A stretch of 64,000 nt of DNA from Falsiroseomonas tokyonensis. GTDB taxonomy: Bacteria > Pseudomonadota > Alphaproteobacteria > Acetobacterales > Acetobacteraceae. Every line of letters starts with the position of its first letter. The first letter of the stretch is position 1. Position numbers and translations under genes: made by a program. Below the pieces are notes generated by a model, which saw only the letters and a list, made by a program, of their open reading frames with translations, ran no database searches and was not told where the DNA came from. Below, piece by piece: positions 28,139 to 37,192 of the stretch. The stretch lies in the NCBI RefSeq assembly GCF_019024325.1, contig NZ_JAFNJS010000003.1, forward strand, positions 599,811 to 663,810, in the 5' to 3' direction.

Positions 28139-29083
28139 ATGTCTGAAAAAGCCATCCACATTGGCGGAGATCATGTGGCTGGCATCGCGCGGCCCGTCTT
28201 CTCGGTAGCGCCCGTCAGCATGCCCGTGGAGGGGCGCGGAGCCCTGCTGCGGTTGCGCATCTCTGCACCGCTCGAAGGGTCGGAGCTCCCGATCATCCTG
28301 TTCTCCCACGGCAATGGACAGTCGCTGTACGCCTACGGGCCGCTGGTCAATCACTGGGCAGCGCAGGGCTTCGTCGTCATCCAGCCTACGCACCTGGACT
28401 CGCGCATGGTCGGCCTCGCGCAGGATGACCCGCGTCGGCCCCAACTGTGGCGGCATCGTGAGAACGACCTGGTCAGAATCCTGGATGCGTTGCCTGTGCT
28501 TCTTGCCGCCACGCCGGGACTTACTGGCCGCGTCGATGCCGATCGGATCGCGGTGGCCGGGCATTCCTGGGGCGCGCAGACCGCGAGCATGCTGCTCGGC
28601 GCGCGCCATCCGGATCCTGACGACGGATCGGTCGTCGACATCCGCGACGACCGTGTCAAGGCAGGGGTTCTGCTGACCATACCGGGCACCGGGGGCGCCA
28701 ATCTGAGCCCGTTTGCGGCCCAACGGTTCCCCTTAATGCACCCGGACTTCTCGGGCATGACGGCTCCGGCCCTCATTATCGCAGGTGACGCCGACAGGGG
28801 CGCCATGACACTCCGCGGGCCGGAGTGGTGGCGCGAGGCATACGACTGCAGCCCTGCGCCGAAGGCGCTGTTCACGCTTCATGGCGGCGAGCACTCGCTT
28901 GGCGGCATCCCGAACTACGAGGCGCGCGAGACAACGGATGAGCGGCCAGCACGCGTCGCGGTGATCCAGCGTGTCTCGACCGCCTTCCTGTGGAGCGTCT
29001 TCCGACCCGGCGATGAGAGCTGGCACAGCGTGGTTGCCGAATTGGCGGGCGGGACAGCCGAGGGGCGCGTCGAAGCCAAATGA
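28139..29083 (+). CDS. Alpha/beta hydrolase (chlorophyllase/PAF-acetylhydrolase-like)
   Basis: A 314-residue hydrolase. LPIILFSHGNGQSLYAYGPL is the oxyanion-hole region. The nucleophile elbow is GHSWGAQT (Ser about 144), and a candidate acid lies in IIAGDADRGA. A His follows in LHGGEHSLGG. No signal peptide. GGGGTAAGGAA precedes the start at normal spacing. It follows the broken beta-lactamase by 30 bp on the same strand. Substrate unknown; related proteins hydrolyse esters. Confidence 0.85.
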   Translation: MSEKAIHIGGDHVAGIARPVFSVAPVSMPVEGRGALLRLRISAPLEGSELPIILFSHGNGQSLYAYGPLVNHWAAQGFVVIQPTHLDSRMVGLAQDDPRRPQLWRHRENDLVRILDALPVLLAATPGLTGRVDADRIAVAGHSWGAQTASMLLGARHPDPDDGSVVDIRDDRVKAGVLLTIPGTGGANLSPFAAQRFPLMHPDFSGMTAPALIIAGDADRGAMTLRGPEWWREAYDCSPAPKALFTLHGGEHSLGGIPNYEARETTDERPARVAVIQRVSTAFLWSVFRPGDESWHSVVAELAGGTAEGRVEAK

Positions 29084-29375
29084 CCACCGTCGAGCCAAGT
29101 CACCATCTGCTGGCCAAAAGCATCGCGCTTCTTGCGTTGCCTTGGCCGAAGAGGCCGAGAGGCGAGAAGGTACTGTCGCGGGCATGTGCAGCTTGCATGA
29201 CGCCCCAGGGCCCTTTGATCGCGCGTTACGCTGCTTCGCCGTCGCGATCATCGAGGCAGGACAACGACATTGACCGAGGGTCGGTGGTTCAGCCGCGTCG
29301 ACGGACGCAATCGGGTAATTCGCCTCACTACGACAATGGTTGCGATGCGCCCCCATTCACCCATCGGGAGCGAGC

Positions 29376-30011
29376 ATGAGCATTCACCAGGAAGTCGCCG
29401 ACTTCTTCGTCGATTACGTCGATGCGTTCAACCGCGACGATGCCGCTGCACTCGGCGAACTCTGGGAGACGGTCGGGTTGTTCCCCTCGCCGACCGGCAA
29501 CTTCGCCATGGAGCGCCACGCTTTCCTCGCACACTGTACGGGGCTGATGAAGTTCTACCGCCGACAGGGCGTCGTGCGGGCCGAAGCCCATGTGCTTTCG
29601 GCATCCGTGTTGTTCCCGAATGTTGCCGCATCTCTCTCTTCCTGTTCTGCTGCCGCGATCGAGCGGGCGCCGCTGCGGGCCGCAATACAGCCAAGCCGTT
29701 CGTGGTGGCTCGACCGGAAGACGAGGCCCACCGCAGCGCGCGTCAGAGCACCGCTCCTTTTGCCGCCCACGCCGCCATCTCGCCATCGGCGATGGTCAGT
29801 GACACGCGCCAGCGGTCGCTGCGGCGTAAGATGTAGACATGCTCCCCCTCGACGGTTTCATAGCCCCAGCCTCGCCGGCCAACCTGCCGGACGCCTATGC
29901 GTTCGGCCGTTTCCTGCTGCGCATGCGCGAACGCGTCCTGCTCGACGAAGGCGTTCCCGTCGAGCTCGGCAGTCGCGCATTGGACGTGCTTTGCGAATTG
30001 CTGGCCGCTAG
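29376..30011 (+). pseudogene. N-terminal half of an NTF2-like protein, rearranged
   Basis: From ATG 29376 about 85 residues look like a real NTF2/DUF4440-type N-terminus (MSIHQEVADFFVDYVDAFNR, then MKFYRRQGVVRAEAHVLSAS). After about base 29630 the frame becomes Arg/Ser/Pro-rich noise and overlaps the next gene. A matching C-terminal half is on the opposite strand at 29743-29880. The simplest explanation is an inversion within the gene. GGGAGCG precedes the start. Confidence 0.6.
29743..29880 (-). pseudogene. Inverted C-terminal half of the NTF2-like protein
   Basis: Read on the minus strand, this gives GWGYETVEGEHVYILRRSDR, then WRVSLTIADGEMAAW and a stop. That is a typical last strand and tail of an NTF2/SnoaL-like domain. 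It has no start of its own and its upper end overlaps the 5' end of the plus-strand winged-helix gene. Confidence 0.5.
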
Positions 30012-31389
30012 CGGGCAATTGCTGACCAAGGACGCGCTGCTTGCGAGCGTGTGGCCCGACGTCATCGTCGAGGAGAACAACCTCCAGGTTCAGATCTCGG
30101 CCGTGCGTCGTGCGCTGGGGCCATTCCGTGACTGGATCGCCACTGTCCCAGGGCGCGGCTACAGGTTCACGGCGCCGGTCACGATCCTCGCTGCCGAGGC
30201 GGCAGTGACCCATCCGGCCTATGCAGCCGCAGAGGCGCCGGCTCTGTCCGTGCTCGTGTTGCCGTTTGCCGGACGCGGCGAGGGCACGGCGCCTGAATGG
30301 TTTGCCGATGCGCTGACAGACAGCATCACCACCGACCTGGCGCGCGCCCTCCCGCGCAGCGGCGCTGTCGCCGCGCAGGTGACGGCGGACACCTATCGCC
30401 TGCACGCGGCCGACGCGCGCGCAATCGGCCGCGCGCAGCGGGTACGCTACGTGGTCGAGGGCAGCGTGTTGGTGGTGAATGCCACCGTGCGCGTGAACCT
30501 TCAGCTCATCTGTGCCGATACCGGCGCGCATCTCTGGGCGGATCGCTTCGATCTCCCTTGTGCGAACGACTTTCTGGCGCTTCAGTATGTGATCGTGGGG
30601 CGCATTGTCCGCTCTATCACGCCGCGCATCATCAATGCCGATGCCGACCGGGCGGAGCGCGCTGAACGTGAGCGTCCGGGTGGCGGTACGGCCGAGGACT
30701 ACATGCTGCTCGGCTGGTCCGTCTTCTATCGAGCTGCTCCGCTGCAGGAGCATCTGGATCTCGCGCACGCGTATTTCACCCGCGCATTGGCACGCGATCC
30801 TGGACACGCCGACGCGCTGGCAGGGATCGGCATGCTAGCCGTGAAAGCGGTCGTGGAGGGGATTTCCTCCGAGGCCGCCGCCGCGCGTGACGCGAAGCTT
30901 GCCGAGGCGGAGGACATGTTTCGACGAGCGGTGAAGTTCGCCCCGGGCCACTATCTTGCCTTGAAGGGCCGCCTCGGGCTGCTGCGGGCGCGCGGCGCTT
31001 TCGACGATGCCATCATTGCCGCAAACGCGATGCTGGCGCGCAACCCCGCTGAGGTATTCGTCCATCGCGAGCTGGGCCTCAATCTGCTGCATCTGAACCG
31101 CGCCGAGGAGGCGCTCGACTGGTTCCGCCGCGCCGACGCCTTCGGCGCCAGCGAGCCGATGCGCTGGATCTGGCTGCAGGGCGAAGGCCGCGCCCTGCTG
31201 GAGCTCGGCCGCGACATCGAGGCGGTGGAGGCGTTTCGCCGGGATGCGATCACCCTGTGCAGCGAGGGCGACAGCGGTCGGCTCGATCTCTCTGAAAGAT
31301 TTTGGCCGCCACCCGACGACGCGCCCCGCCGCCCCAGGACGCGGCGGGGGCGGCCCGCGAGCAGCGGAACAGGCCAGGGAATCACGAAT
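29839..31389 (+). CDS. Winged-helix/TPR regulator (CadC/OmpR-type DNA-binding domain), no stop before the next gene
   Basis: About 517 residues. The N-terminal OmpR/CadC-type winged helix covers 20-115 (ELGSRALDVLCELLAASGQL and TVPGRGYRF), followed by an adenylate-cyclase-associated style middle (VLVLPFAGRG, then ADALTDSITTDLARAL) and TPR repeats to about 470. After ITLCSEGDSG the sequence becomes a Pro/Arg-rich linker and the frame stays open through the following hydrolase to 32361, so a fused 840-residue protein is possible. The first 18 residues overlap the inverted fragment and the true start may be near residue 19. Confidence 0.75.
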
Positions 31390-32361
31390 ATGGACGTGGC
31401 ACTCGATCGGACACGGCGCCAGGCAATCGAGCTGGGGGCGGCCGTAATGATCGCGCTCGCCGGCTTGCCGCGCTCGGCCGGAGCACAGAGCAACAACAAC
31501 CGACAAGGAACAACCAGCATGCCCAATCTAACGACCCGCGACGGTGTGGAGATCTTCTTCAAGGACTGGGGCCCGCGCGACGCGCAGCCCATCGTGTTCC
31601 ATCACGGATGGCCGCTGTCCTCCGACGACTGGGATGCGCAGATGCTGTTCTTCCTGCAGCACGGCTACCGTGTTGTCGCGCATGACCGGCGCGGTCATGG
31701 CCGCTCGGCCCAAATCTCCAACGGGCACGACATGGACCACTACGCGGCGGATGCCTTCGCCGTGGCCGAGCATCTCGACCTGCGCAACGCGGTCCATATC
31801 GGCCACTCTACGGGTGGCGGTGAGGTCGCCCGCTACGTGGCGAAGTACGGCGAGCCCGCCGGTCGCGTCGCCAAGGCCGTGCTGGTGGCGGCCATCCCGC
31901 CGATCATGCTCAGGACCGAAGCCTATCCGGGTGGGCTGCCGATCGCGGTGTTCGACGGCTTCCGCAATGCGCTGGCGGCCAATCGGGCACAGTTCTTCCG
32001 CGATGTGCCGGCGGGGCCGTTTTACGGCTTCAACCGCCATGGCGCCACGGCGCATGAAGGCGTGATCCAGAACTGGTGGCGTCAGGGCATGATGGGCAGC
32101 GCGAAGGCCCATTACGAGGGCATCAAGGCCTTCTCCGAGACCGACCAGACCGGGGATCTGAAGGCCATCACCGTGCCAACGCTGGTAATGCACGGCGAAG
32201 ACGACCAGGTCGTGCCGATCGACAGCTCGGCCAGGATCGCGGTCCGGCTGCTGAGGAACGGCACGCTGAAGACCTATCCGGGCTTCTCGCACGGCATGCT
32301 GACGGTGAACGCCGACGTGCTGAACCGTGATCTGCTGGCTTTCGCGCGCGGGCCAGCCTAA
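31390..32361 (+). CDS. Alpha/beta hydrolase, non-heme chloroperoxidase-like
   Basis: A 323-residue hydrolase read from ATG 31390. A Tat-like signal (DRTRRQAIELGAAVMIALAG, cut near AGAQS) is followed by the hydrolase from residue 44 (MPNLTTRDGVEIFFKDWGPR). The nucleophile elbow is GHSTGGGEV, the acid is in HGEDDQVVP, and the His is in GFSHGML. This matches cofactor-free haloperoxidase/esterase relatives. ATG 31519 is an alternative start without the signal. The frame is continuous with the regulator upstream. Confidence 0.85.
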   Translation: MDVALDRTRRQAIELGAAVMIALAGLPRSAGAQSNNNRQGTTSMPNLTTRDGVEIFFKDWGPRDAQPIVFHHGWPLSSDDWDAQMLFFLQHGYRVVAHDRRGHGRSAQISNGHDMDHYAADAFAVAEHLDLRNAVHIGHSTGGGEVARYVAKYGEPAGRVAKAVLVAAIPPIMLRTEAYPGGLPIAVFDGFRNALAANRAQFFRDVPAGPFYGFNRHGATAHEGVIQNWWRQGMMGSAKAHYEGIKAFSETDQTGDLKAITVPTLVMHGEDDQVVPIDSSARIAVRLLRNGTLKTYPGFSHGMLTVNADVLNRDLLAFARGPA

Positions 32362-32429
32362 CCGGACTGGTTCCAGGTCCAGCAGCGCCGCGACGAAGCC
32401 GCGGCGCCGCAGCCTTCTTCCCGGGGAGG

Positions 32430-32505
32430 CGCTGCACGAAGGGCAGATCGAGGGCGCTGGTCGGGATGGCGGCGAAGCCGCTGGTGCCACCAGACCGGCC
32501 GCCAT
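32430..32505 (-). pseudogene. Decayed copy of the small prophage-end gene
   Basis: DNA here matches 48930-49012 (ATGGCGGCC, then GGCACCAGCGG and FVQRL/LVRRL equivalents). One G is missing after CTGGTG compared with the second copy, which shifts the frame. The membrane-helix segment seen upstream in prophage 2 is absent here. Confidence 0.55.
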
Positions 32506-32609
32506 AGGGCCGGCCAGACGTTGCCCGGCTTGCCGGGAAAAGAGGCGGAGGGGGTGCGCTGTCGCGCGGCGCGCTCCCTCCCTGTGTGGATGTCCATCGA
32601 TGAAGGAAG

Positions 32610-33068
32610 TCACGGCACTCGTCGCTTCGCCACTGCCACCGACAGCGTCACCGCCGCCAGATCGAACGTCGCGCCAGAGATGTTCCGCGCCATCACGCGC
32701 ACCGTGTTATTTGACCACACCGCGGCGTCGAGCTCGATGAACCGGGTCGACGACACCAGCGACGCCTGCGCCAGATCGCCCGCCCTTGCCCCATTCAACG
32801 TCACGTCGAGCCGCGCGGTTGCCCCCGGCGCCAAGCTCGGCAGATCCCACGACACCTCCGCCGCGAACTCTCGCCGCCCTGAGTCGAATAGCGCCCCCGT
32901 CAGCAACGGCGTGCCGTTCAACACCGCGGGCGCTGCCTCCGGCAGCCCGTAGAGCCGCAGCGCTTGCAGGTCGATCGGCCCATCGAAGCCGATCACCCCC
33001 ACCTGCGCATAGGGCACGGAAGCGCCGACACGGATCGTCTGCCGCCGATTGAGGTTTGCGTCGTCCAT
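32610..33068 (-). CDS. Tailspike C-terminal domain, cut off by a nonsense mutation (prophage 1)
   Basis: 152 residues (MDDANLNRRQTIRVGASVPY to the end) aligning with residues 464-610 of the intact tailspike of prophage 2. Its first Met lies in frame with the preceding gene, five codons after that gene's stop, so it is the 3' part of the same gene. Conserved stretches include IGFDGPIDLQALRLYGLPE-like and WDLPSLAPGATARLDVT. It may be a trimerisation or receptor-binding domain. No clear ribosome binding site; likely not made independently. Confidence 0.65.
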   Translation of the reverse strand: MDDANLNRRQTIRVGASVPYAQVGVIGFDGPIDLQALRLYGLPEAAPAVLNGTPLLTGALFDSGRREFAAEVSWDLPSLAPGATARLDVTLNGARAGDLAQASLVSSTRFIELDAAVWSNNTVRVMARNISGATFDLAAVTLSVAVAKRRVP

Positions 33069-33083
33069 CGGCGCGCCGGCGTT

Positions 33084-34451
33084 TCAACCCTTGGCCGGCC
33101 CGTTCCACTGCATGGTGGTGATCGAGGCCAGGACATCACCCGCGATGTCTTCGCGGACGTTCCCTGCGCCGTCGAACACCCGCACGAACAACCGCCCGCC
33201 CGAGGCGTCGCTCGTCAGCCGATGCGCCAGTGCGAACTCCTTCGCCTGGGAGGTGTCGAGCATCCACCCCAGCCCGCGGTTCGCCGCCAGCGTCACCGCG
33301 CGATCGGTCGGCGTGAGTTCCGTCAGTCCGTTGAAGCAGAAATCCGCGATGAAGGTCGCGGTGGTGGTAGAGGCGGCGATAGTGATCAGCCCCTCCACGC
33401 CCACCTCGGTCGCCGACTGTCGAAAGGCGGCGGCCCGGGTGTTCGGCACGCCGGCCAGGAAGCGCTGGAACCGGGACGCCGGCGCGCGATGCCGGTTGAT
33501 CACCGCATTGCCGCAGCGGTTCGCCGTGGCGGTGTAGTCGATGCCGACCAGGTAGGTGTTGGTCCACGCGATGTCGTACTCGCAATCCTGCGCCCCGGCG
33601 GTGTGCCGCGCCGCCAAAGGCGAGCAGGCCTCCATGCGCATGTTGCGCGCGATGATGGCACTGCCCGAGGTCTGGTTCAGGAAGGGGATGGCGATGTTGC
33701 TGCCGGCCTGGCGCAGCTCGAAGTTGGGCACATCGAAGACGTGGCGGTTGTGGTTGGAATAGGCGCCCGCCTCATTGCCGAAGCGCACGCCCAACCGGTC
33801 CTGCGCGGCATTCACCCCCGTCGCCTGGGCGAAGTGGCCGCCATAGTAGCGCACGGAGGTGTTCCAGGCCGTGACCGTCGCGCACCAGATGTCGAGGCCG
33901 ATGCGGTTGTTGACGATGCGCCCGAGCGTGAAGGTGCTGTCCTCGACGCCGCGGCCGTCGTCCAGGGTCCGCATGCCGATGGTGAAGCCTTCCACGCGGC
34001 GCAGCTCGATCTGGCTGGCATCGACGTTACGCACCGTGATGCCGATATCCGCCTCGGAGAACCAATCAGACAGCGTCTGCCGGATGACGTTCAGCCCGGT
34101 GTAGAGCTTCTCGGCGTTGCGGATGGTGCCACCATCGCCGAGTACCAGCACGGAGGTGGGCGCGGTGCCTGTGTAGCGGATGGTCCCCTGCATGATCAGC
34201 CCGCGCGCTCCGCCCGGCAGCGTGACGGTGCCGGAGACGTTCCAGGTGCCGGGCGGGATCATTGCGAATTTCTGGTCGGCGCCGGCGCGATCGAAGGCCG
34301 CCTGGATGGCGATGCGATCATCGGCCACGCCGTCGCACAGCCCGCCGAAATCACTCGGCAGCACCGCCTCGCGGTCGCGCAGGTACTTGGCGAAGTCGGT
34401 CTTGTTGAAATTGGCGTTGAGGACCAGCAAGTAATCGATGCGCGCTGGCAT
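33084..34451 (-). CDS. Tailspike with pectate-lyase-like beta-helix, truncated (prophage 1)
   Basis: 455 residues. The N-terminal part (LRDREAVLPSDFGGLCDGVA, then PPGTWNVSG) is the start of the pectate-lyase-superfamily parallel beta-helix common in phage tailspikes. Many short turns follow (VYYGGHFAQ-like, HNRHVFDVPNFELRQ). The stop at 33084-33086 is TGA where prophage 2 has TGG (Trp), with the rest of the protein continuing in frame after it. The C-terminal 150 residues are therefore lost. Confidence 0.75.
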   Translation of the reverse strand: MPARIDYLLVLNANFNKTDFAKYLRDREAVLPSDFGGLCDGVADDRIAIQAAFDRAGADQKFAMIPPGTWNVSGTVTLPGGARGLIMQGTIRYTGTAPTSVLVLGDGGTIRNAEKLYTGLNVIRQTLSDWFSEADIGITVRNVDASQIELRRVEGFTIGMRTLDDGRGVEDSTFTLGRIVNNRIGLDIWCATVTAWNTSVRYYGGHFAQATGVNAAQDRLGVRFGNEAGAYSNHNRHVFDVPNFELRQAGSNIAIPFLNQTSGSAIIARNMRMEACSPLAARHTAGAQDCEYDIAWTNTYLVGIDYTATANRCGNAVINRHRAPASRFQRFLAGVPNTRAAAFRQSATEVGVEGLITIAASTTTATFIADFCFNGLTELTPTDRAVTLAANRGLGWMLDTSQAKEFALAHRLTSDASGGRLFVRVFDGAGNVREDIAGDVLASITTMQWNGPAKG

Positions 34452-34463
34452 GGCGTTCTCCGA

Positions 34464-36089
34464 TCAGAGGGCGGTGGCGGTGACCGGGCCGGCGAAGGCG
34501 GAGACGTTGCCCTTGGTCGAGACTGCGCGGAGCCAGTACCAACGGGTCTGGCCGGAGGTGAGGCCGGTGCGATTCCAAGGCAGCGCGGTCGGCCCGCTGG
34601 CCAGTTTAGACGCCGCGGCGAGGCTGGCGCTGTTGGCCTCGAAGACCTGCAGCCGCACGGCATCGGCGGGAAAGCCGCCCGACAGGCGCACGCCACCGGC
34701 AATGCCAGTCGCGGCGATCCTCGACGCGGCGGCCGGCACCAGCGCGTCCCGCCACCCCGACACCGCGCCGCTGCGCGCCTGCGCCCATACCCGGAATGCC
34801 GTCGGCTCCGCGGTCGGGATGGCGACGGCCGTGGCGCCGACGCGGCCGGCATAGCCCGGCCGAATGGCGACAGAGGCCGGGCGGAACTCGATTTCGTAAC
34901 CGGCCAGATAGGCGGAGCCGACCGCCGACCACGAGACGGCGATCGCCGTGAAGGCCACTGCCAGCGGCGTCTCCACCAGGATGGCGGCCGGCGCGGCGAT
35001 CGCGCCGGGGTTGGGCAGCACCACTGACGGGCTCTGCCCCGTCGCGCGCTCATCTGTCGCCGGGTTCCAGGCCCAGACGGCCGGATCCTCCTCGGCCAGT
35101 TGCAGGTTCACCCCGCCATCAGGCGCCAGCGCCCAGCCCGTCACCCGCGCCGGGAAAGGCGTCAGGCGTTCCAGCGCCACCGTCACACCATCCCAGGGGC
35201 GCAGCCGCAGCGCCGAGAGGTTCGCCTGCAGCGCCACCTCGCGCTGGCGGCGGTTGCGCTCCAGCTCGATTTTCATCAGGCGCTGGACGGTGGCGGCCGA
35301 GGTGGTGAAGGGGAACTCCATGTCCCGGTAGATCGCCTCGCCGCCATCCTCGGTGACGTAGTTGCTGGCGAGCAGAGGCGGTGCATCGGTCGGCTGCCAG
35401 GCGGCAGCCGGCTCGACATAGACGGTACGCACCCCGTTGAAGAGATCGCGCCGCGGGCGCGAGCCGATGATGGTGACATCGCCGCGCAGATCATCCGAGG
35501 TGAGTGTCGCGGCCGGCAGCGCCGGCGCCCCGGCATGGATGTAGAAGCGACCGTCCGAGACCACGAGCGCGCCTGCCATTGCAGCGACCAGCTTGCGGGT
35601 GATGGCGATCTTGCCCTCACCCAGGGTGAAGGCACCGTTGACGGTATAGCGCGGCTCGGCGGTGCCATTGGCCAGCCGGTGCACCAGCATGAGCGCGCGT
35701 GCCCTCTCGACCAGTTGGCCGCGCCTCTCATCGAGCCGGAGCTTGCGCTCCTGCGCTTTGAGCATCTCGTTGGCGGTGCGCGCATTGTGGAAGCTGCTGC
35801 CGCCGGCTGAGGGCGTGGGCAGCGGCTCCGGCAGGGGCGGAGCGACGAATGCCGGTCGCGCCGGCGGCGGCGGTGGCGAGGGCTGTACCGGTAACGGCGC
35901 CACGATGGCAGCCGTCTTGCGCGCCGGATCGCTGCTCGGGGCCAGCCGCGCGCGGACCTTCTCGACGTCCCATCCGCCGCCGGGCCCTTCGACATAGCGG
36001 CCCAGAGTAGTTCTCGCCCAGTTGCCATTGGCCAGCAGTCGAACCGCCAACTTAAGGCTACCAATTTCTGGGAAGCTAGCCGATTCCAT
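34464..36089 (-). CDS. Chimera: terminase-small-subunit-like N-terminus joined to tail-tip C-terminus
   Basis: 541 residues from two genes. Residues 1 to about 145 resemble a Nu1-type terminase small subunit: WDVEKVRARLAPSSDPARKT, a Pro-rich linker, then FHNARTANEMLKAQERKLRL. From RYTVNG at residue 147 it aligns to the end with residues 272-666 of the tail-tip protein of prophage 2. The join is at about 35650. A deletion of everything between the packaging and tail genes explains it. The fusion is in frame but probably has no function. Confidence 0.7.
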   Translation of the reverse strand: MESASFPEIGSLKLAVRLLANGNWARTTLGRYVEGPGGGWDVEKVRARLAPSSDPARKTAAIVAPLPVQPSPPPPPARPAFVAPPLPEPLPTPSAGGSSFHNARTANEMLKAQERKLRLDERRGQLVERARALMLVHRLANGTAEPRYTVNGAFTLGEGKIAITRKLVAAMAGALVVSDGRFYIHAGAPALPAATLTSDDLRGDVTIIGSRPRRDLFNGVRTVYVEPAAAWQPTDAPPLLASNYVTEDGGEAIYRDMEFPFTTSAATVQRLMKIELERNRRQREVALQANLSALRLRPWDGVTVALERLTPFPARVTGWALAPDGGVNLQLAEEDPAVWAWNPATDERATGQSPSVVLPNPGAIAAPAAILVETPLAVAFTAIAVSWSAVGSAYLAGYEIEFRPASVAIRPGYAGRVGATAVAIPTAEPTAFRVWAQARSGAVSGWRDALVPAAASRIAATGIAGGVRLSGGFPADAVRLQVFEANSASLAAASKLASGPTALPWNRTGLTSGQTRWYWLRAVSTKGNVSAFAGPVTATAL

Positions 36090-36438
36090 ACGGTTAAGGC
36101 TTGTGGGTTAAATCGGGCTACCCCCAAGCTCTCGGAGAGAGAATGGCCTGTGGAGCGACGTAAACGCCGTTCGTCACATTCTCCAACCCCCAAGCCAAGG
36201 CAGCAAAACCCCAGAAAACCTGCGGTTGTCGGCGCCACAGCGGAAGGGGAAATATGAGGTTGGGGAACCGACTGGAGCAGCGATAGGAACCGGGATCCAA
36301 CCTTCGCTGGGTGCCGTGAGACGTGTCTCGCCGGCTGCTCAGCTTGGCGCACGACCTCTCCTGCCACGGCCGCGCAGGCGGCTCTTCAGAGGCCAGCGCC
36401 GGCGACAGCGGGGCCCGGCTTGGTGCTCGCGCTATCTT
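36090..36438. other. Intergenic region at the edge of prophage 1
   Basis: 349 bp without a supported gene. It holds a short inverted repeat (CTCTCGGAGAGAG at 36131-36143) and copy B of the dispersed repeat. No integrase or att core can be recognised. Confidence 0.3.
36255..36311 (+). repeat. Dispersed repeat, copy B
   Basis: Second copy of the approximately 57-bp element at 18559-18615, same orientation. Shared core TGGAGCAGCG, GGAACC, TCCAACCTTC and CTGGG. Located about 165 bp outside the start of the chimeric prophage gene. Confidence 0.6.
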
Positions 36439-37152
36439 TCAGCCGAACGTCCGGCCGAAAAGGCGGGCGGATCGCAGGAGGTGGGAGCGCATGGACGCCA
36501 CGGCACCGTCGACGTCGCGGGCCACAATGCGATCGAAGATCGCGCGATGCTCCGACATGGCAACGGGCTCCATGCCGGGCGTGCGGACCGCCGAGCCGTG
36601 GAAGGCGCTCACCCAGTCCAGCATCGCCTTGAGGAAGACAGGGAATAGCGGGTTCCCCGAGCCCTCGGCGATCGCGACATGGAAATCCATGTCCGCGGCG
36701 AGAAATCCCTCGCCGCGCTCCGCCGCCTCCGCCTGCCGGCGCAGGCTCTGCTCGATCCGGGCCAGCGATGCCTCCGTCGCTCGCTCAGTTGCGCGACGCA
36801 CCAGGCCTTCCTCAACGGCGAGGCGGGCGTCCTTCAGGTGCTCGAGGCTGGTCGCGTCCACCCCCAGCAGGTGGATGATGCTCTCGTTCAGCTGGCTGAG
36901 GATGTGGGAAGCGGATGGCTCGACGACCCGCGCCCGCTCGCCATGGGAGATGGTGATGACCCCCGCCGCCTCGAGCCGGAGCAGCGCCTCCCGCACGGTG
37001 GGTCGTCCGACCCCGAAGCGGGCCATCAGCTCCTGCTCAGAAGGCAGGGCGCGGCCGGGTGGCGGGTCGCCTGAACGGATCCCGGCGAGCAGGCGCTCGG
37101 CCAGGATCTCGTGCAGGCGGCGGCGCTGGATGGGCTCGGGGCTATTCGTCAT
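36439..37152 (-). CDS. GntR/FadR-family transcriptional regulator
   Basis: A 237-residue regulator with an N-terminal winged helix (LPSEQELMARFGVGRPTVRE) and a C-terminal all-helical FCD effector domain. FCD metal ligands are suggested by DMDFHVAIAEGSGNP and HRAIFDRIVARD. Such proteins sense carboxylates. It lies 40 bp downstream of the TTT receptor on the same strand and probably controls the acid-catabolism genes on either side of 38.2 kb. Confidence 0.9.
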   Translation of the reverse strand: MTNSPEPIQRRRLHEILAERLLAGIRSGDPPPGRALPSEQELMARFGVGRPTVREALLRLEAAGVITISHGERARVVEPSASHILSQLNESIIHLLGVDATSLEHLKDARLAVEEGLVRRATERATEASLARIEQSLRRQAEAAERGEGFLAADMDFHVAIAEGSGNPLFPVFLKAMLDWVSAFHGSAVRTPGMEPVAMSEHRAIFDRIVARDVDGAVASMRSHLLRSARLFGRTFG

Positions 37153-37192
37153 GTCCTTCCTGTGATGTGGCCCCGCCGATAGCGCAAGCTAC

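Larger units (their letters stand above)
32430..36089 (-). mobile_element. Remnant prophage 1
   Basis: About 3.7 kb of minus-strand phage genes homologous to the second prophage at 48.9-64 kb. Left are a decayed small gene, the tailspike in two pieces, and a tail-tip C-terminus fused to a terminase-like N-terminus. All head, connector, tube, chaperone and tape-measure genes are missing. Similarity to prophage 2 ends near 32430 on one side. The 36.1-kb end is set by the fused gene's start. Confidence 0.8.

Noticed and set aside
32964..35027. 687-codon open frame on the plus strand
   Set aside because: Antisense to the tailspike and tail-tip chimera, with Arg/Gly/His-rich composition and no domain pattern.
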